Assembly: GCF_001029435.1 (NCBI RefSeq)
Contig: NZ_LDOV01000010.1
Span: 434,001 to 498,000, forward strand
From: Photobacterium aphoticum
GTDB taxonomy: Bacteria > Pseudomonadota > Gammaproteobacteria > Enterobacterales > Vibrionaceae
DNA: 64,000 nt
Direction: 5' to 3'
Shown here: piece by piece, positions 9,122 to 17,519 of the stretch
Numbering within the stretch: the stretch's first letter is position 1
How the letters are laid out: the number at the start of each line of letters is the position of its first letter
Position numbers and translations under genes: made by a program
Notes under the pieces: model-generated
Database searches by the model: none
What the model was told of the DNA's origin: nothing
What the model saw: only the letters and a program-made list of their open reading frames with translations

Positions 9122-9544
9122 TTAAAAACCCCGGCGTTTCCAAAATTCCCCTTCATTACGTTCATACACATTGAAGGTCTTTTCAGCCACCACCTTGCCG
9201 TTGAGTTCCAATGTCATTCGCCAGTCGCCAATTTTATCGCTGATCGGCGCCCAGATCGTATCACCAAGATAAAAATCCCAGTCATTGGTACGCACATGCA
9301 GTTCGCCATCGAAAGGATCAAGTTCATCACCGTTGTCATCCAAAATGCCGGGGTGGTAGATGCAGTAACGGATCTTTTCGCCGCGCGCTTTTTTGATATT
9401 CACCGTAAAGCCAAACTCAATGTCGATCTCGGCGGGAATATCCGTAGTGAAGGTTTGAATTTTCGGTAAGTGTTTGGATTCAGCATCCCACGTGGAGTGA
9501 ATGCCATAGGTTTCCATACTCACGACAGGTTTAGATTTGGCCAT
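9122..9544 (-). CDS. DUF3859-like protein, 140 aa
   Basis: A small soluble protein whose sequence (METYGIHSTW near the start, then EFGFTVNIKKARGEKIRYCIYHPGI in two halves, and DTIWAPISDKIGDWRM) resembles the DUF3859 family as I know it; the function of that family is unknown. The frame could start 13 codons earlier at 9583, but that ATG overlaps the sequence TATAATG on the minus strand, which looks like a -10 promoter element. I therefore place the start at the later ATG (MAKSKPVVS). No signal peptide is seen. Confidence 0.7.
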   Translation of the reverse strand: MAKSKPVVSMETYGIHSTWDAESKHLPKIQTFTTDIPAEIDIEFGFTVNIKKARGEKIRYCIYHPGILDDNGDELDPFDGELHVRTNDWDFYLGDTIWAPISDKIGDWRMTLELNGKVVAEKTFNVYERNEGEFWKRRGF

Positions 9545-9739
9545 GTGGTGCGTGTCATACAAAGAAATCAAAGAGGCCATCATTATACATGGCGCTGAAT
9601 GTACGCAGAAGTGGCATTACGTTAGGTGTGAAGGGAGTGAGGTCTATTCCCTTTTACTCAGACTCCCATTCAGGTCCTCATTCAAACCCTGAGGCGGGAT
9701 GAATGGAGGACCGAATGAATGGAAGTCAAAGAGAATCCG

Positions 9740-9919
9740 TTAATCGCCGTCATCATCGTTATGGCTTTCTCTGCCATCTAACTCATTGTCTGCCGGACTG
9801 CCTTTGGCGTATTTGTTTGTCATATCGTCATCAACGGTTAAGTCTTCTTGACTTTGATCCACCAGATTATCTGCCGGATCGTTTTTTCCGTTGAACATGT
9901 TCTTCAGCCACTCAAACAT
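9740..9919 (-). CDS. Small very acidic protein, 59 aa
   Basis: A 59-codon frame starts MFEWLKNMFNGK and then becomes highly acidic, ending ESHNDDDGD; about a third of residues are Asp or Glu. It has a good Shine-Dalgarno sequence (AAGGGTAG, about 4 bases before ATG). A perfect 15-bp palindrome lies 11 bases upstream of the start. The N-terminus could be an amphipathic helix; there is no signal peptide. I do not recognise a family. The plus-strand frame over the same region (9703-9894) has no ribosome site and reads as a shadow. Confidence 0.65.
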   Translation of the reverse strand: MFEWLKNMFNGKNDPADNLVDQSQEDLTVDDDMTNKYAKGSPADNELDGRESHNDDDGD

Positions 9920-9930
9920 AGTCTACCCTT

Positions 9931-9945
9931 AGTGACAGTGTCACT
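9931..9945. promoter_or_regulatory. 15-bp palindrome, candidate operator
   Basis: AGTGACA-G-TGTCACT is perfectly symmetrical and sits immediately upstream of the 59-aa acidic protein gene on the minus strand. It could be an operator or part of its 5' leader. No regulator is assigned. Confidence 0.45.
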
Positions 9946-10053
9946 GTGTTGTGTGTCGGTGTGTTAAAGGTACGGTATAAGTGTAGTGGTTTAATGCTGG
10001 CCGGGTGCTTGCTTTTAAGTACGGCTGCTCGCGTTTAAGTATTGGGTGTATTG

Positions 10054-10509
10054 ATGAAGAGCGAAGTCATAGCTGAAAAGAAACTGGCCTATGTCAGCGT
10101 TACCGGGCCATATGGCGAAAATTATGAGTCGGCGTTAGATCATCTTTACCAATGGGCCATCGAGCGGGGCATTCAAAACACGCAGTGTTTATTTATTTAT
10201 CATGATGATCCGGACTTTGTTCCCCCGGAACAATGCAGAACGGATTTGTGTTTGACCGTACCCATGGAAACGACCTCTGGCGGTGATGTACAGGTGCAGC
10301 TATTGCCAGCGGGCAAATATTGGGTGATACGGAAAATAGTCAGAAGCAAAAGTGAATACAAAGACTTTTGGATATCACTGAAAAAATCGGTCAAATCACT
10401 GGGATTACAGGTCGATGATCGCCCCAGCTTTGAGTTGTACCACAGTTATGATGTGGACACCCATGTCGGCGATGTGGGCTTTTACTTAGCGATTAAAGAC
10501 AAAGCATAG
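10054..10509 (+). CDS. GyrI-like small-molecule-binding (SHS2/AraC effector-binding) protein
   Basis: A 151-residue soluble protein with the GyrI-like or bacterial transcription-activator effector-binding fold: an early Y-V-S-V-T-GPYGENY stretch, a middle HDDPDFVPPEQCRTDLCLTVP typical of these domains, and a central GGDVQVQLLPAGKYWVI. There is no DNA-binding domain, so it resembles stand-alone SbmC/GyrI-like proteins, which bind hydrophobic or cationic small molecules or DNA gyrase. The ATG at 10054 is preferred over the TTG at 10042. It is convergent with the MATE exporter gene, which may share a multidrug theme. Confidence 0.75.
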   Translation: MKSEVIAEKKLAYVSVTGPYGENYESALDHLYQWAIERGIQNTQCLFIYHDDPDFVPPEQCRTDLCLTVPMETTSGGDVQVQLLPAGKYWVIRKIVRSKSEYKDFWISLKKSVKSLGLQVDDRPSFELYHSYDVDTHVGDVGFYLAIKDKA

Positions 10510-10526
10510 AGGACAGCTAAAAAATA

Positions 10527-10553
10527 AGGCGACCTGATGTTATCAAGCCGCCT
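10527..10553 (-). terminator. Possible terminator of the MATE gene
   Basis: On the minus strand the arms AGGCG / CGCCT, with partial inner pairing, are followed by TATTTTTT. The stem is short. Confidence 0.45.
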
Positions 10554-10596
10554 GTTCGTGTTCTCTATGATCTTTATTTGTATCTGGCTTTGCGGA

Positions 10597-11979
10597 TTAG
10601 ATTGCCGGTTGCGCCTGTACGGTTAGGTTGTTCAGCCAACGTTGCTTTAAGTAGCGATTGAAGCACAGTGATAATTTCACCACTTCTTCTGCCAGCATCG
10701 TTAGGTAGACCGCACCGAAGCTCCATTCACCGATAAAGGCACCGTAAGCTGTTAGCGGAATACCAATCATCCACATCGCGATGAAGTCCATACGTAGGCA
10801 GAACAAGTTCTCACCGCCCGTACGTAAAATACCGTTAATGATGATCATGTTCAGCATACGGAAGCTGATACCCACAGACATCACCATCATGGCCGGTTGG
10901 GCATACGGCAGGTACTGCGGTGTATCCAAATTTAACAGTGCCAGCACATAGGTGTGGTTGATGTACAGGCAGAAGCCCACACCAATACCGATGATAATGA
11001 CAAACTTGATGAAAAATTTCGTCATCGCCTGTGCCACATCAAACTCATCACGACCCAGTGACTGACCAATCAATACCGAGCAGGCCACAGAAATACCCAT
11101 GAATACCGCGTAAAGTAGGGACTCAAACGGCCCGATCATGCTAAATACCGCCAGTTCTGTTGTCCCCATGTGCCCAAAGATCACTTGGTAAGTCAGGGTA
11201 CCCAGTGCCCATAACATGGCATTCAATGAATGAGGGATCGCCAGTTTACGGTAAGTCATCCACAGTGTCTGGTGACGTGGAATCGCACGGCTGGTCAGTA
11301 GCCAATGCTGACGATATGCCAAGACTGCCCACATCATGATCACCTGTGCAAAACGTGCAATGGTGGTTGCCAATGCTGCACCGGCCACGCCCATCGCTGG
11401 AATGCCTAAGCCGCCTTTGATCAACAGGAAGTTCAGGGCAATATTAATGGCAATGGTGATAGCACCCAGAATCAAGGGTAGTAACGCATCGCCACTGGAA
11501 CGCAGGCTAGATTCCGTTGTAATAATGATATGGGTCAAGATTAGAACAGGAAAACTGTACCACAGGTATTGCGCACCTTGCTCAATCACTTGAAAATCAT
11601 TGGTTTGTAGCTGCATGATTTGTGGTGCGAAAAACGTAATGATAAAGGTCACGGGTACCATGATGGCGGCGCCGAATTTCATCGCTTGCACGGTCACGGT
11701 TTTAGCGTGCACTTTGTCATTCTTGCCCCAGTATTGAGAGACAAGTACGCCGTTTGCGGAGGCAAGACCGGCCATGATCATAATGGCTACAAAATGCCAT
11801 TTAGAGGCGATGCCGACAGACGCGGTCGCGGCCTGACCAAAATCACTGACCATCAAGACATCGGCGAGCGCAAGAATAGCGACCAATGCACTTTGAATAG
11901 CAACAGGAAAAGCCAGCTTCGCCACGCGGGAAAATAGCCCGACAGGTAATGCGGTATGTGTGTTTGGTGTTGTGGTCAT
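10597..11979 (-). CDS. MATE family multidrug/cation exporter
   Basis: A 460-residue inner-membrane protein with about 12 hydrophobic helices in two similar halves, typical of MATE exporters. The first half has FPVAIQSALVAILALADVLMVSDFG and the second has IPHSLNAMLWALGTLTYQVIFGHMG, the expected repeated pattern. MATE proteins export drugs, dyes or metabolites using sodium or proton gradients. It is transcribed divergently from an AraC regulator gene with only 93 bases between the two starts, so that regulator probably controls it. Confidence 0.92.
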   Translation of the reverse strand: MTTTPNTHTALPVGLFSRVAKLAFPVAIQSALVAILALADVLMVSDFGQAATASVGIASKWHFVAIMIMAGLASANGVLVSQYWGKNDKVHAKTVTVQAMKFGAAIMVPVTFIITFFAPQIMQLQTNDFQVIEQGAQYLWYSFPVLILTHIIITTESSLRSSGDALLPLILGAITIAINIALNFLLIKGGLGIPAMGVAGAALATTIARFAQVIMMWAVLAYRQHWLLTSRAIPRHQTLWMTYRKLAIPHSLNAMLWALGTLTYQVIFGHMGTTELAVFSMIGPFESLLYAVFMGISVACSVLIGQSLGRDEFDVAQAMTKFFIKFVIIIGIGVGFCLYINHTYVLALLNLDTPQYLPYAQPAMMVMSVGISFRMLNMIIINGILRTGGENLFCLRMDFIAMWMIGIPLTAYGAFIGEWSFGAVYLTMLAEEVVKLSLCFNRYLKQRWLNNLTVQAQPAI

Positions 11980-12072
11980 GATTACCTACAGATCAGAACA
12001 ATGTGCAGAAAAAAGGGTTGAAACGCTTACTGATTATGCGGGCAACTATAACGAAGCAGGGATAGAAGCGAC

Positions 12073-12972
12073 ATGTTAGAAAAATCAGAAAACCTGTGCG
12101 GATCTGTCATGATGGGTTCAGCGCTTCCTGCGCAGCGTACCCAGTGGCAGGAAGTGGTCTATCTGGCAGAAGCGTGCAAGGAACGCTTTCTGACACAGTC
12201 TGATTTGCCGGAATTGATCGACAATGAATTTTTCATGGCGGGATTGGCTGACTTGGCGGAAGGTTATGAAATAGAGCGGGTGCAAACCTATCATCACACC
12301 TTGTTATTTACCCTGGAAGGGATGGGCAAACTGACCACCGCTGAGCGCGAATATAATTTAAGCCCGCATACGTTGACGGTGTTACCGATGGGAAAGCCGT
12401 TTCGTTTTGAACTGAAAGAAGCGGGCAAAAGTTGGAAGATGGCGTGGGTGTTATTGCAACCGACGGAGAAGTGGCATCCGTTAACACTCAACGGACAGCG
12501 GGTAGAACAATCGCGGGTTTGTGAACTCGTTTGGTCAGTGATGAATTTGCTACATAGCGAGATTGGCGGGCGTTCCAGTTATCGGAAACTCTTTGCCAGT
12601 GAATTGTCACGATTACTGATGGGTTCGGCCTCACTGGCCCCGTCAAACTCAGCGTTGCGCGTGCAGAGCGTGTTTAATGAGATTGAATCCCAGCTCCATT
12701 TAAACTGGACGGTGAAAGGGATCGCCAAGCAATGTTACCTGAGTACCGAACAGCTAAACCGCATCACTAAACAACTCTATCAATGCTCAACACAACAAAA
12801 GCTCATCGAGTTGCGGATGGAAAAAGCGGTCGACTTGTTACATAACCGCGAGTGGACCGTTGGCATGGTGGCTTTGCGTTTGGGCTATCAAGATCCGTTT
12901 AATTTCACCCACCGTTTTCGCCAGTATCATGGCTGTTCACCCAGAGAATACCGCAAACGCTTATTTGGATAA
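12073..12972 (+). CDS. AraC family transcriptional regulator
   Basis: A 299-residue regulator. The N-terminal half (about 40-140) looks like the AraC cupin sensor domain, with HHTLLFTLEGMGKL and LTVLPMGKPFRFEL. The C-terminal 95 residues form the double helix-turn-helix: first helix pair around WTVKGIAKQCYLSTEQLNR, second around WTVGMVALRLGYQDPFNFTHRFRQ, ending GCSPREYRKRL. It is divergent from the MATE exporter gene and probably regulates it and itself from the short shared promoter region. The inducer is not predictable. Confidence 0.9.
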   Translation: MLEKSENLCGSVMMGSALPAQRTQWQEVVYLAEACKERFLTQSDLPELIDNEFFMAGLADLAEGYEIERVQTYHHTLLFTLEGMGKLTTAEREYNLSPHTLTVLPMGKPFRFELKEAGKSWKMAWVLLQPTEKWHPLTLNGQRVEQSRVCELVWSVMNLLHSEIGGRSSYRKLFASELSRLLMGSASLAPSNSALRVQSVFNEIESQLHLNWTVKGIAKQCYLSTEQLNRITKQLYQCSTQQKLIELRMEKAVDLLHNREWTVGMVALRLGYQDPFNFTHRFRQYHGCSPREYRKRLFG

Positions 12973-13029
12973 CGAGGTCGCGGTTCGCTCCGGTGCTGAT
13001 AGATTTAATACCGATAGAGCTATGTATCA

Positions 13030-13800
13030 TTAGCCATGAATGAATTGCCGGGGTGTCTGTCCGGTATGCTGTTTGAAAAACGCAATAAAGGCGCTGTCGG
13101 AAGAAAAATCTAACGCATGCGCCACCTCACAGACGGGGCGTTGTTGTGACAGCAATTCGATGGCTTTGAGTAGTCGCCATTGCTGTCGCCAGTCCTGATA
13201 ACTCATTCCCGTTTCTGTTTTAAACTGTCGTGTTATCGTTTTTGTGCTCGCACCGACATAATCTGTGAGCTTAGACAGTAACGGCGGCAGAAAGTCTTCT
13301 TTCATCATCAGTTGGCAGAATACATCAAACCGTGAACTTCTTGGTAAAGGCAACTGAAACTGCTCGCGCCGTGCTCCATGGAAACACTCCCAAAACAGCG
13401 CCGTGGTCAGTGCCATTTCCTCCTTGGGTTTATCCCACGGCCACAGTGCCATGGTGTTGATTAACGCTTTGAGCAAATCACTCACTTCCACCATCACAAT
13501 CTCTGTCGGACACGCCTCAAAATCATCACAGGAGAAATAGAGCGAACGATATGCCACAACGTTAGTCATGGTCGCGCGGTGTGGGGTATGCGGTGGGATC
13601 CACACGGCTTTGGTTGGCGGCAAAACACACAGGCTGTTATCGAACGCAAAACGCATACAGCCTTGCGGGGCATACAGCAATTGGCCTTTGGTGTGCTGAT
13701 GCATGCCGGAATCATGTTGGCCGACTTCTGCTGCGATGCCGACGACATGCGCATCAATGGTATCAGCGTCAAAGCGGGTGTTTTCATCAATAAAAGCCAT
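13030..13800 (-). CDS. AraC family transcriptional regulator, cupin type
   Basis: A 256-residue regulator with an N-terminal cupin (HQHTKGQLLYAPQG, then WIPPHTPHRA) and a C-terminal AraC helix-turn-helix pair (TDYVGASTKTITRQFKTETG and PVCEVAHALDFSSDSAFIAF, ending TGQTPRQFI). This layout is common in repressors or activators of neighbouring exporter genes. The start at ATG 13800 is chosen over a TTG four codons upstream. It is divergent from the MFS exporter gene with 117 bases between starts, so I infer that it controls that gene. Confidence 0.9.
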   Translation of the reverse strand: MAFIDENTRFDADTIDAHVVGIAAEVGQHDSGMHQHTKGQLLYAPQGCMRFAFDNSLCVLPPTKAVWIPPHTPHRATMTNVVAYRSLYFSCDDFEACPTEIVMVEVSDLLKALINTMALWPWDKPKEEMALTTALFWECFHGARREQFQLPLPRSSRFDVFCQLMMKEDFLPPLLSKLTDYVGASTKTITRQFKTETGMSYQDWRQQWRLLKAIELLSQQRPVCEVAHALDFSSDSAFIAFFKQHTGQTPRQFIHG

Positions 13801-13917
13801 GGGGAAATCCAAGTTGTCCGATTTTTGATGTTTTTGGTCTTTATGTTGTTAATGGGTAAATCGTAACGTCATTTACACTGCTCGCCAAGTAACAAATTGA
13901 TTGAAGCGAGAATCAAA

Positions 13918-15099
13918 ATGAGAAATAAAACAAAGATGAGAAAGGCACCGTCAATGTGGCTAATGCTGGTCATGCTAATGTTTCCGCAAATTGTCGAAAC
14001 AATATATAGCCCCGCATTGGGGAATTTGGCTGATACCTTTGCTGTTAGTGATACCCAGGCGGCACAAACCTTATCGGTTTACTTTCTGGCGTTTGCCTTG
14101 GGTGTGGTGGTGTGGGGTATTGCTGCCGATAAATGGGGGCGTCGCCCCACCATGCTAGTCGGGCTTGCTCTGTATGCCGCTGCGGCAGCGGTTGCCATGT
14201 GTACTGACAGTTTCACCGTGATCATGTTGGCCCGTGCTGCCAGTGCTTTCGGTATTGCGGTGGGCTCTGTGGTAACACAAACCATGCTGCGCGATACGTA
14301 CAGCGGAGAAAGCTTGGCAAAAGTCTTTAGTTTAATGGGCATGGGGATTGCCATTAGTCCGGTCGTGGGGTTGTTCTTAGGCGGGCAACTGGTGGATGCG
14401 GGCGGTTATACATTCGTGTTTGCGACGCTGCTTTTCATGGCTGCGGGACTGTGGTTGTGTAATGCCACCTTGCTGCCAGAGACACAAACCGAAAAACAAC
14501 CCGTGCAATTAATGTCTCTGGGAAAGCGAATGCTCAACGATCCGCACATCTGGCGATCCGCAGGGCTTGTTGCACTGTATAACATTGCGTTGTTCAGCTA
14601 TTACCAATTAGGACCGTTTGTGTTTGCTTCTATGGGATTGGATGCCGAACAATTTGGTTACAGTGGTGTGGTATTAGGTGTCAGTACGCTTGTCGGCAGT
14701 TACCTGAATCGCTGGCTGCTGTCGCGACAAATTGCGATCCAGACTATTTTGGGTGGTGCATCTGTACTCTTGCTGGTGGGCGCCATCGGTGTATTTGCGA
14801 CCGAGGGTATGCGACTGTTCAATACGGTACCCTTGATGCTATTACCTATGATGCTGGTCGTGATTGCGTTTGGTTTAGCCATTCCGAATGTACTCAGCCG
14901 TGCGCTGACCGCTTATGCCAAGCAAGCTGGCAGTGCAGGGGCTATATTGGGGTTGATGTATTACCTAATGATTGGTGTAGGTTTAATGCTGGCTGGTAAC
15001 CTTCAAGATCTGGGAGTGTCACTGATATTTTGCGGTATCACAGCGTTTATGGTTACGCTGTCACGCAGTAAAGCTGGCGCGCCTGTGACGACAAGCTAA
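13918..15099 (+). CDS. Bcr/CflA-type MFS exporter
   Basis: A 393-residue major facilitator protein with 12 predicted helices. Motif A is present between helices 2 and 3 (ADKWGRRPTMLVG), and the opening MLMFPQIVETIYSPALGNLAD fits the Bcr/CflA drug-proton antiporter group. It would export a drug or metabolite across the inner membrane. The ATG at 13918 follows GAAGCGAG at good spacing; the TTG at 13897 is less likely. It lies divergent from an AraC regulator gene, a common exporter-regulator pair. Confidence 0.9.
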   Translation: MRNKTKMRKAPSMWLMLVMLMFPQIVETIYSPALGNLADTFAVSDTQAAQTLSVYFLAFALGVVVWGIAADKWGRRPTMLVGLALYAAAAAVAMCTDSFTVIMLARAASAFGIAVGSVVTQTMLRDTYSGESLAKVFSLMGMGIAISPVVGLFLGGQLVDAGGYTFVFATLLFMAAGLWLCNATLLPETQTEKQPVQLMSLGKRMLNDPHIWRSAGLVALYNIALFSYYQLGPFVFASMGLDAEQFGYSGVVLGVSTLVGSYLNRWLLSRQIAIQTILGGASVLLLVGAIGVFATEGMRLFNTVPLMLLPMMLVVIAFGLAIPNVLSRALTAYAKQAGSAGAILGLMYYLMIGVGLMLAGNLQDLGVSLIFCGITAFMVTLSRSKAGAPVTTS

Positions 15100-15163
15100 A
15101 ACGCATCGATTTGGCGCTAATGAATTAGCAAAAGCCTCGTAACTAATACCGCTTATAATGACA

Positions 15164-15203
15164 GGTTCAGGTGCTTGTATAAGAACACCTGAACCGTTTT
15201 TTT
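15164..15203 (+). terminator. Terminator after the MFS gene
   Basis: 10-bp stem GGTTCAGGTG / CACCTGAACC with a 12-nt loop and a run of seven T. Confidence 0.9.
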
Positions 15204-15270
15204 AGTGTGTTTAGGATCGTTATTGCAGCGCTAAGGTTAAGTAAGATCAAGGCTCGGGTCAGGGCTTGGG

Positions 15271-16497
15271 TCAAGGTTTCGCTTTGGGATTAGATTCCGG
15301 TCTGGACAGTGAGGTTTGATCAGCCGGTAAGGTGATCACTGATAACGTAAACGGGGTGGACGTTTTGGTATTGGTCATCATGACATCTCTAAAGACGGCA
15401 TCAAAATTCATCACAATGATCTCATTACCCCGGATAATCACTTCGGATGGTGCATCCAGTTCACCATTTCTGCCGTCAGTGTCACCATTGCGAGCCAGTA
15501 AGGTGAGATGGCCATGCATATCAATACGGTACACCGCATTTTCAAACAGATCGGTAATGTAAATGGCGTTCGTTGCCTTATCCCACTTCATACCATCGGT
15601 CGCTGTCATACCTTGCGCAAACACTGTCGTGCCTAAATTATGGTTGTCATGACTCAAGACCGTTTTATGCACCGTCCCGTCTTCCATGATACCGGTATAC
15701 AGATTGCCGCGATCATCAATCGTTAATCCATTGGCACCAAAACTCAGTGTCCCGTCTGTTACGAACCGCTCAAACAGATGGGGATCACGAGGTTGTCCAT
15801 GTCTATATCGTGACACCGTCACAGGTTGAGTGGCTGTTAGTTCATTAAGATCAAATGCATACAAGCCACTGACGGTATATTCCTTGGCTTGTGTCGCTAA
15901 TACCGTATCTGTCACAAACAGGGTATTACCGCGCCAAACTAAGGCATTGGGAAACATCAGGCCTTTCACCACGACATCGACATCAACGGCTTTGCCATCT
16001 TCGACATTAATGCGGAGTATGCGCGATTGCCCGACACCGCCTTCAAACCACATCTGCATATCCGCCACATAGAGATTGCCATCGGGGCCCCATGCAATGC
16101 CCATCGGTGCGACTTGTTGGGTGATTTTTGGGGCATCATTCACGCTGAAGGTGTACCAGGTAGAGAGCGCATTATCAGGTGTGATTTTTCCAATGGCGGG
16201 CCACTCCGCCGGTTTGCCGGACTGGGCGAGTAAATTATTGTGAAAGTTAGGCGAGGAGAAGTAGATGTTGCCTTGCGCATCCATGTCGGCACTGGCGGGG
16301 GAGTTGAAATGATTCGGCAACTGCATGAACAATTGGCTGCTTAACAGTGGACCTTTTACGTTTTGGTGCGAATTGGGATGCGAATCGGCAGTAGCGGCCA
16401 GAGAATGAAAAGCAGACAGAAGCGCACAAAGAAACAGGGCACTGTTAAACAAGGCGCAGTTAAACAAAGTACCGTAATGCAAACGAACGGATGTCAT
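15271..16497 (-). CDS. Secreted SMP-30/gluconolactonase-like beta-propeller protein
   Basis: A 408-residue exported protein. The signal region is long, with an unusual internal repeat (LFNCALFNSALFLCALL) ending near SLAA. The mature part has repeated blade signatures of six-bladed propellers: GIAWGPDGNLYVADMQ, NALVWRGNTLFVTDT, GLTIDDRGNLYTGI, GMKWDKATNAIYITDLFENAVYRI. This is the pattern of SMP-30, gluconolactonase and strictosidine-synthase-like proteins, which bind calcium and often hydrolyse lactones. The start follows AAGGTGG at good spacing. The substrate is unknown. The gene stands alone. Confidence 0.8.
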   Translation of the reverse strand: MTSVRLHYGTLFNCALFNSALFLCALLSAFHSLAATADSHPNSHQNVKGPLLSSQLFMQLPNHFNSPASADMDAQGNIYFSSPNFHNNLLAQSGKPAEWPAIGKITPDNALSTWYTFSVNDAPKITQQVAPMGIAWGPDGNLYVADMQMWFEGGVGQSRILRINVEDGKAVDVDVVVKGLMFPNALVWRGNTLFVTDTVLATQAKEYTVSGLYAFDLNELTATQPVTVSRYRHGQPRDPHLFERFVTDGTLSFGANGLTIDDRGNLYTGIMEDGTVHKTVLSHDNHNLGTTVFAQGMTATDGMKWDKATNAIYITDLFENAVYRIDMHGHLTLLARNGDTDGRNGELDAPSEVIIRGNEIIVMNFDAVFRDVMMTNTKTSTPFTLSVITLPADQTSLSRPESNPKAKP

Positions 16498-16610
16498 AAG
16501 GCCACCTTATCATTCAGATATTCAGCTTAAAAAGTATAAGCAAGCACGGTGCATTCTGCTGATAGGCGAAGGGAATTGAAGCGATGAGAGCAGGAATGAG
16601 AGCAGAAACA

Positions 16611-16653
16611 AAAAAGCGGACAACGTGATTGAGAATGACGTGATCCGCTTTTT
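16611..16653 (-). terminator. Terminator of the 116-aa protein gene (bidirectional shape)
   Basis: AAAAAGCGGA (16611-16620) pairs with TCCGCTTTTT (16644-16653). On the minus strand the second arm ends in six T just past the 116-aa gene's stop. Confidence 0.8.
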
Positions 16654-16659
16654 GTAGAA

Positions 16660-17010
16660 TTACTTACGCTTTGGCTGCTGGTAAGTACGGCCCGCAGCTT
16701 GGTAGACGTCTTTTTGCTTCATATCGAACATGGCAAAGAAGAACCAAGCAACAAACTTGATCACATCATCACCCACGTTCATGATCCACTCGGCGTATTC
16801 CTCTTCTTCGCCGCTCTCGTTTTCTTCCATCGAGATGTGGTAGATACGCTGTTCACCGTCAATTTCTGCAAGATTAAATTGACCTGTCAGAGAGACTGCG
16901 GCTTCAGCAACTTCTGCATCATCACAGGCTTTCAGTGCATCTAGCACTTCTGGCAGGGTGCTCTTTTCACACAAAGATTTAACCAAAGCTTCAAATTGAT
17001 CATGTTGCAT
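16660..17010 (-). CDS. Hypothetical protein, 116 aa, acidic centre and aromatic helix
   Basis: I do not recognise the family. From the ATG at 17010 (preceded by GAGGTAAATGA) the protein starts MQHDQFEALVKSLCEK. It has a helical N-terminal half, an acidic stretch (MEENESGEEEEYAEW), a hydrophobic aromatic segment (FVAWFFFAMFDM), and a basic end (TYQQPKRK). It appears soluble or peripherally membrane-associated. The frame extends 24 codons further upstream, but the ribosome site supports the later start. It has its own terminator. Confidence 0.7.
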   Translation of the reverse strand: MQHDQFEALVKSLCEKSTLPEVLDALKACDDAEVAEAAVSLTGQFNLAEIDGEQRIYHISMEENESGEEEEYAEWIMNVGDDVIKFVAWFFFAMFDMKQKDVYQAAGRTYQQPKRK

Positions 17011-17519
17011 TTCATTTACCTCAAAAATACCCATTGGTATGAGATCCCATTGTACCAGCGGAAAGAACCGGTGAAATAACATTCTTTTATTGGAATCGGT
17101 CAGTTGTAGATTTCTTGTGCGGTGTTGAGTACGTCATTTTGCTCAGCAAAGAAAGAAATCGTCGAATTTGCTCGTAGCAGCACAAATATAGCAGTTGGTG
17201 AATCATGAAGATGAAAAGCATGAAAGGGCTAACAGAATGCTTCCATCGTTATTGCTAAACAGCGGCACAGAATAGCGCTTGGTCTCATTTTGTAGGGGGC
17301 GAAACTGGCTGAAATAACGCTTATTTTTCTGTTTTGATGCGTTAGACGACTACGCCTGTGTCTACGCCCCTTATCTACGCCCTGTTTGTAAATCGTTAGG
17401 AGGGTTTTCATGCGTACGGCGTATGAATAATGGAGGGGATCCTACATAGGGAAATGACATACAAAAACTTATAGACAGAACCTCATATTCTGGCCCCTCT
17501 AGATTCGGAGATCGACATT
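17011..17519. other. Intergenic region upstream of the amylase gene
   Basis: About 510 bases with no convincing gene on either strand. It must hold the promoters of the divergent 116-aa gene and the GH13 gene. I saw no recognisable operator. Confidence 0.5.

Noticed and set aside
9703-9894. Plus-strand frame of 63 codons
   Set aside because: No ribosome site. The opposite strand carries a well-formed small acidic protein with a ribosome site.
17229-17411. Minus-strand frame upstream of the amylase gene
   Set aside because: No family signature and weak start; looks like chance in a non-coding gap.
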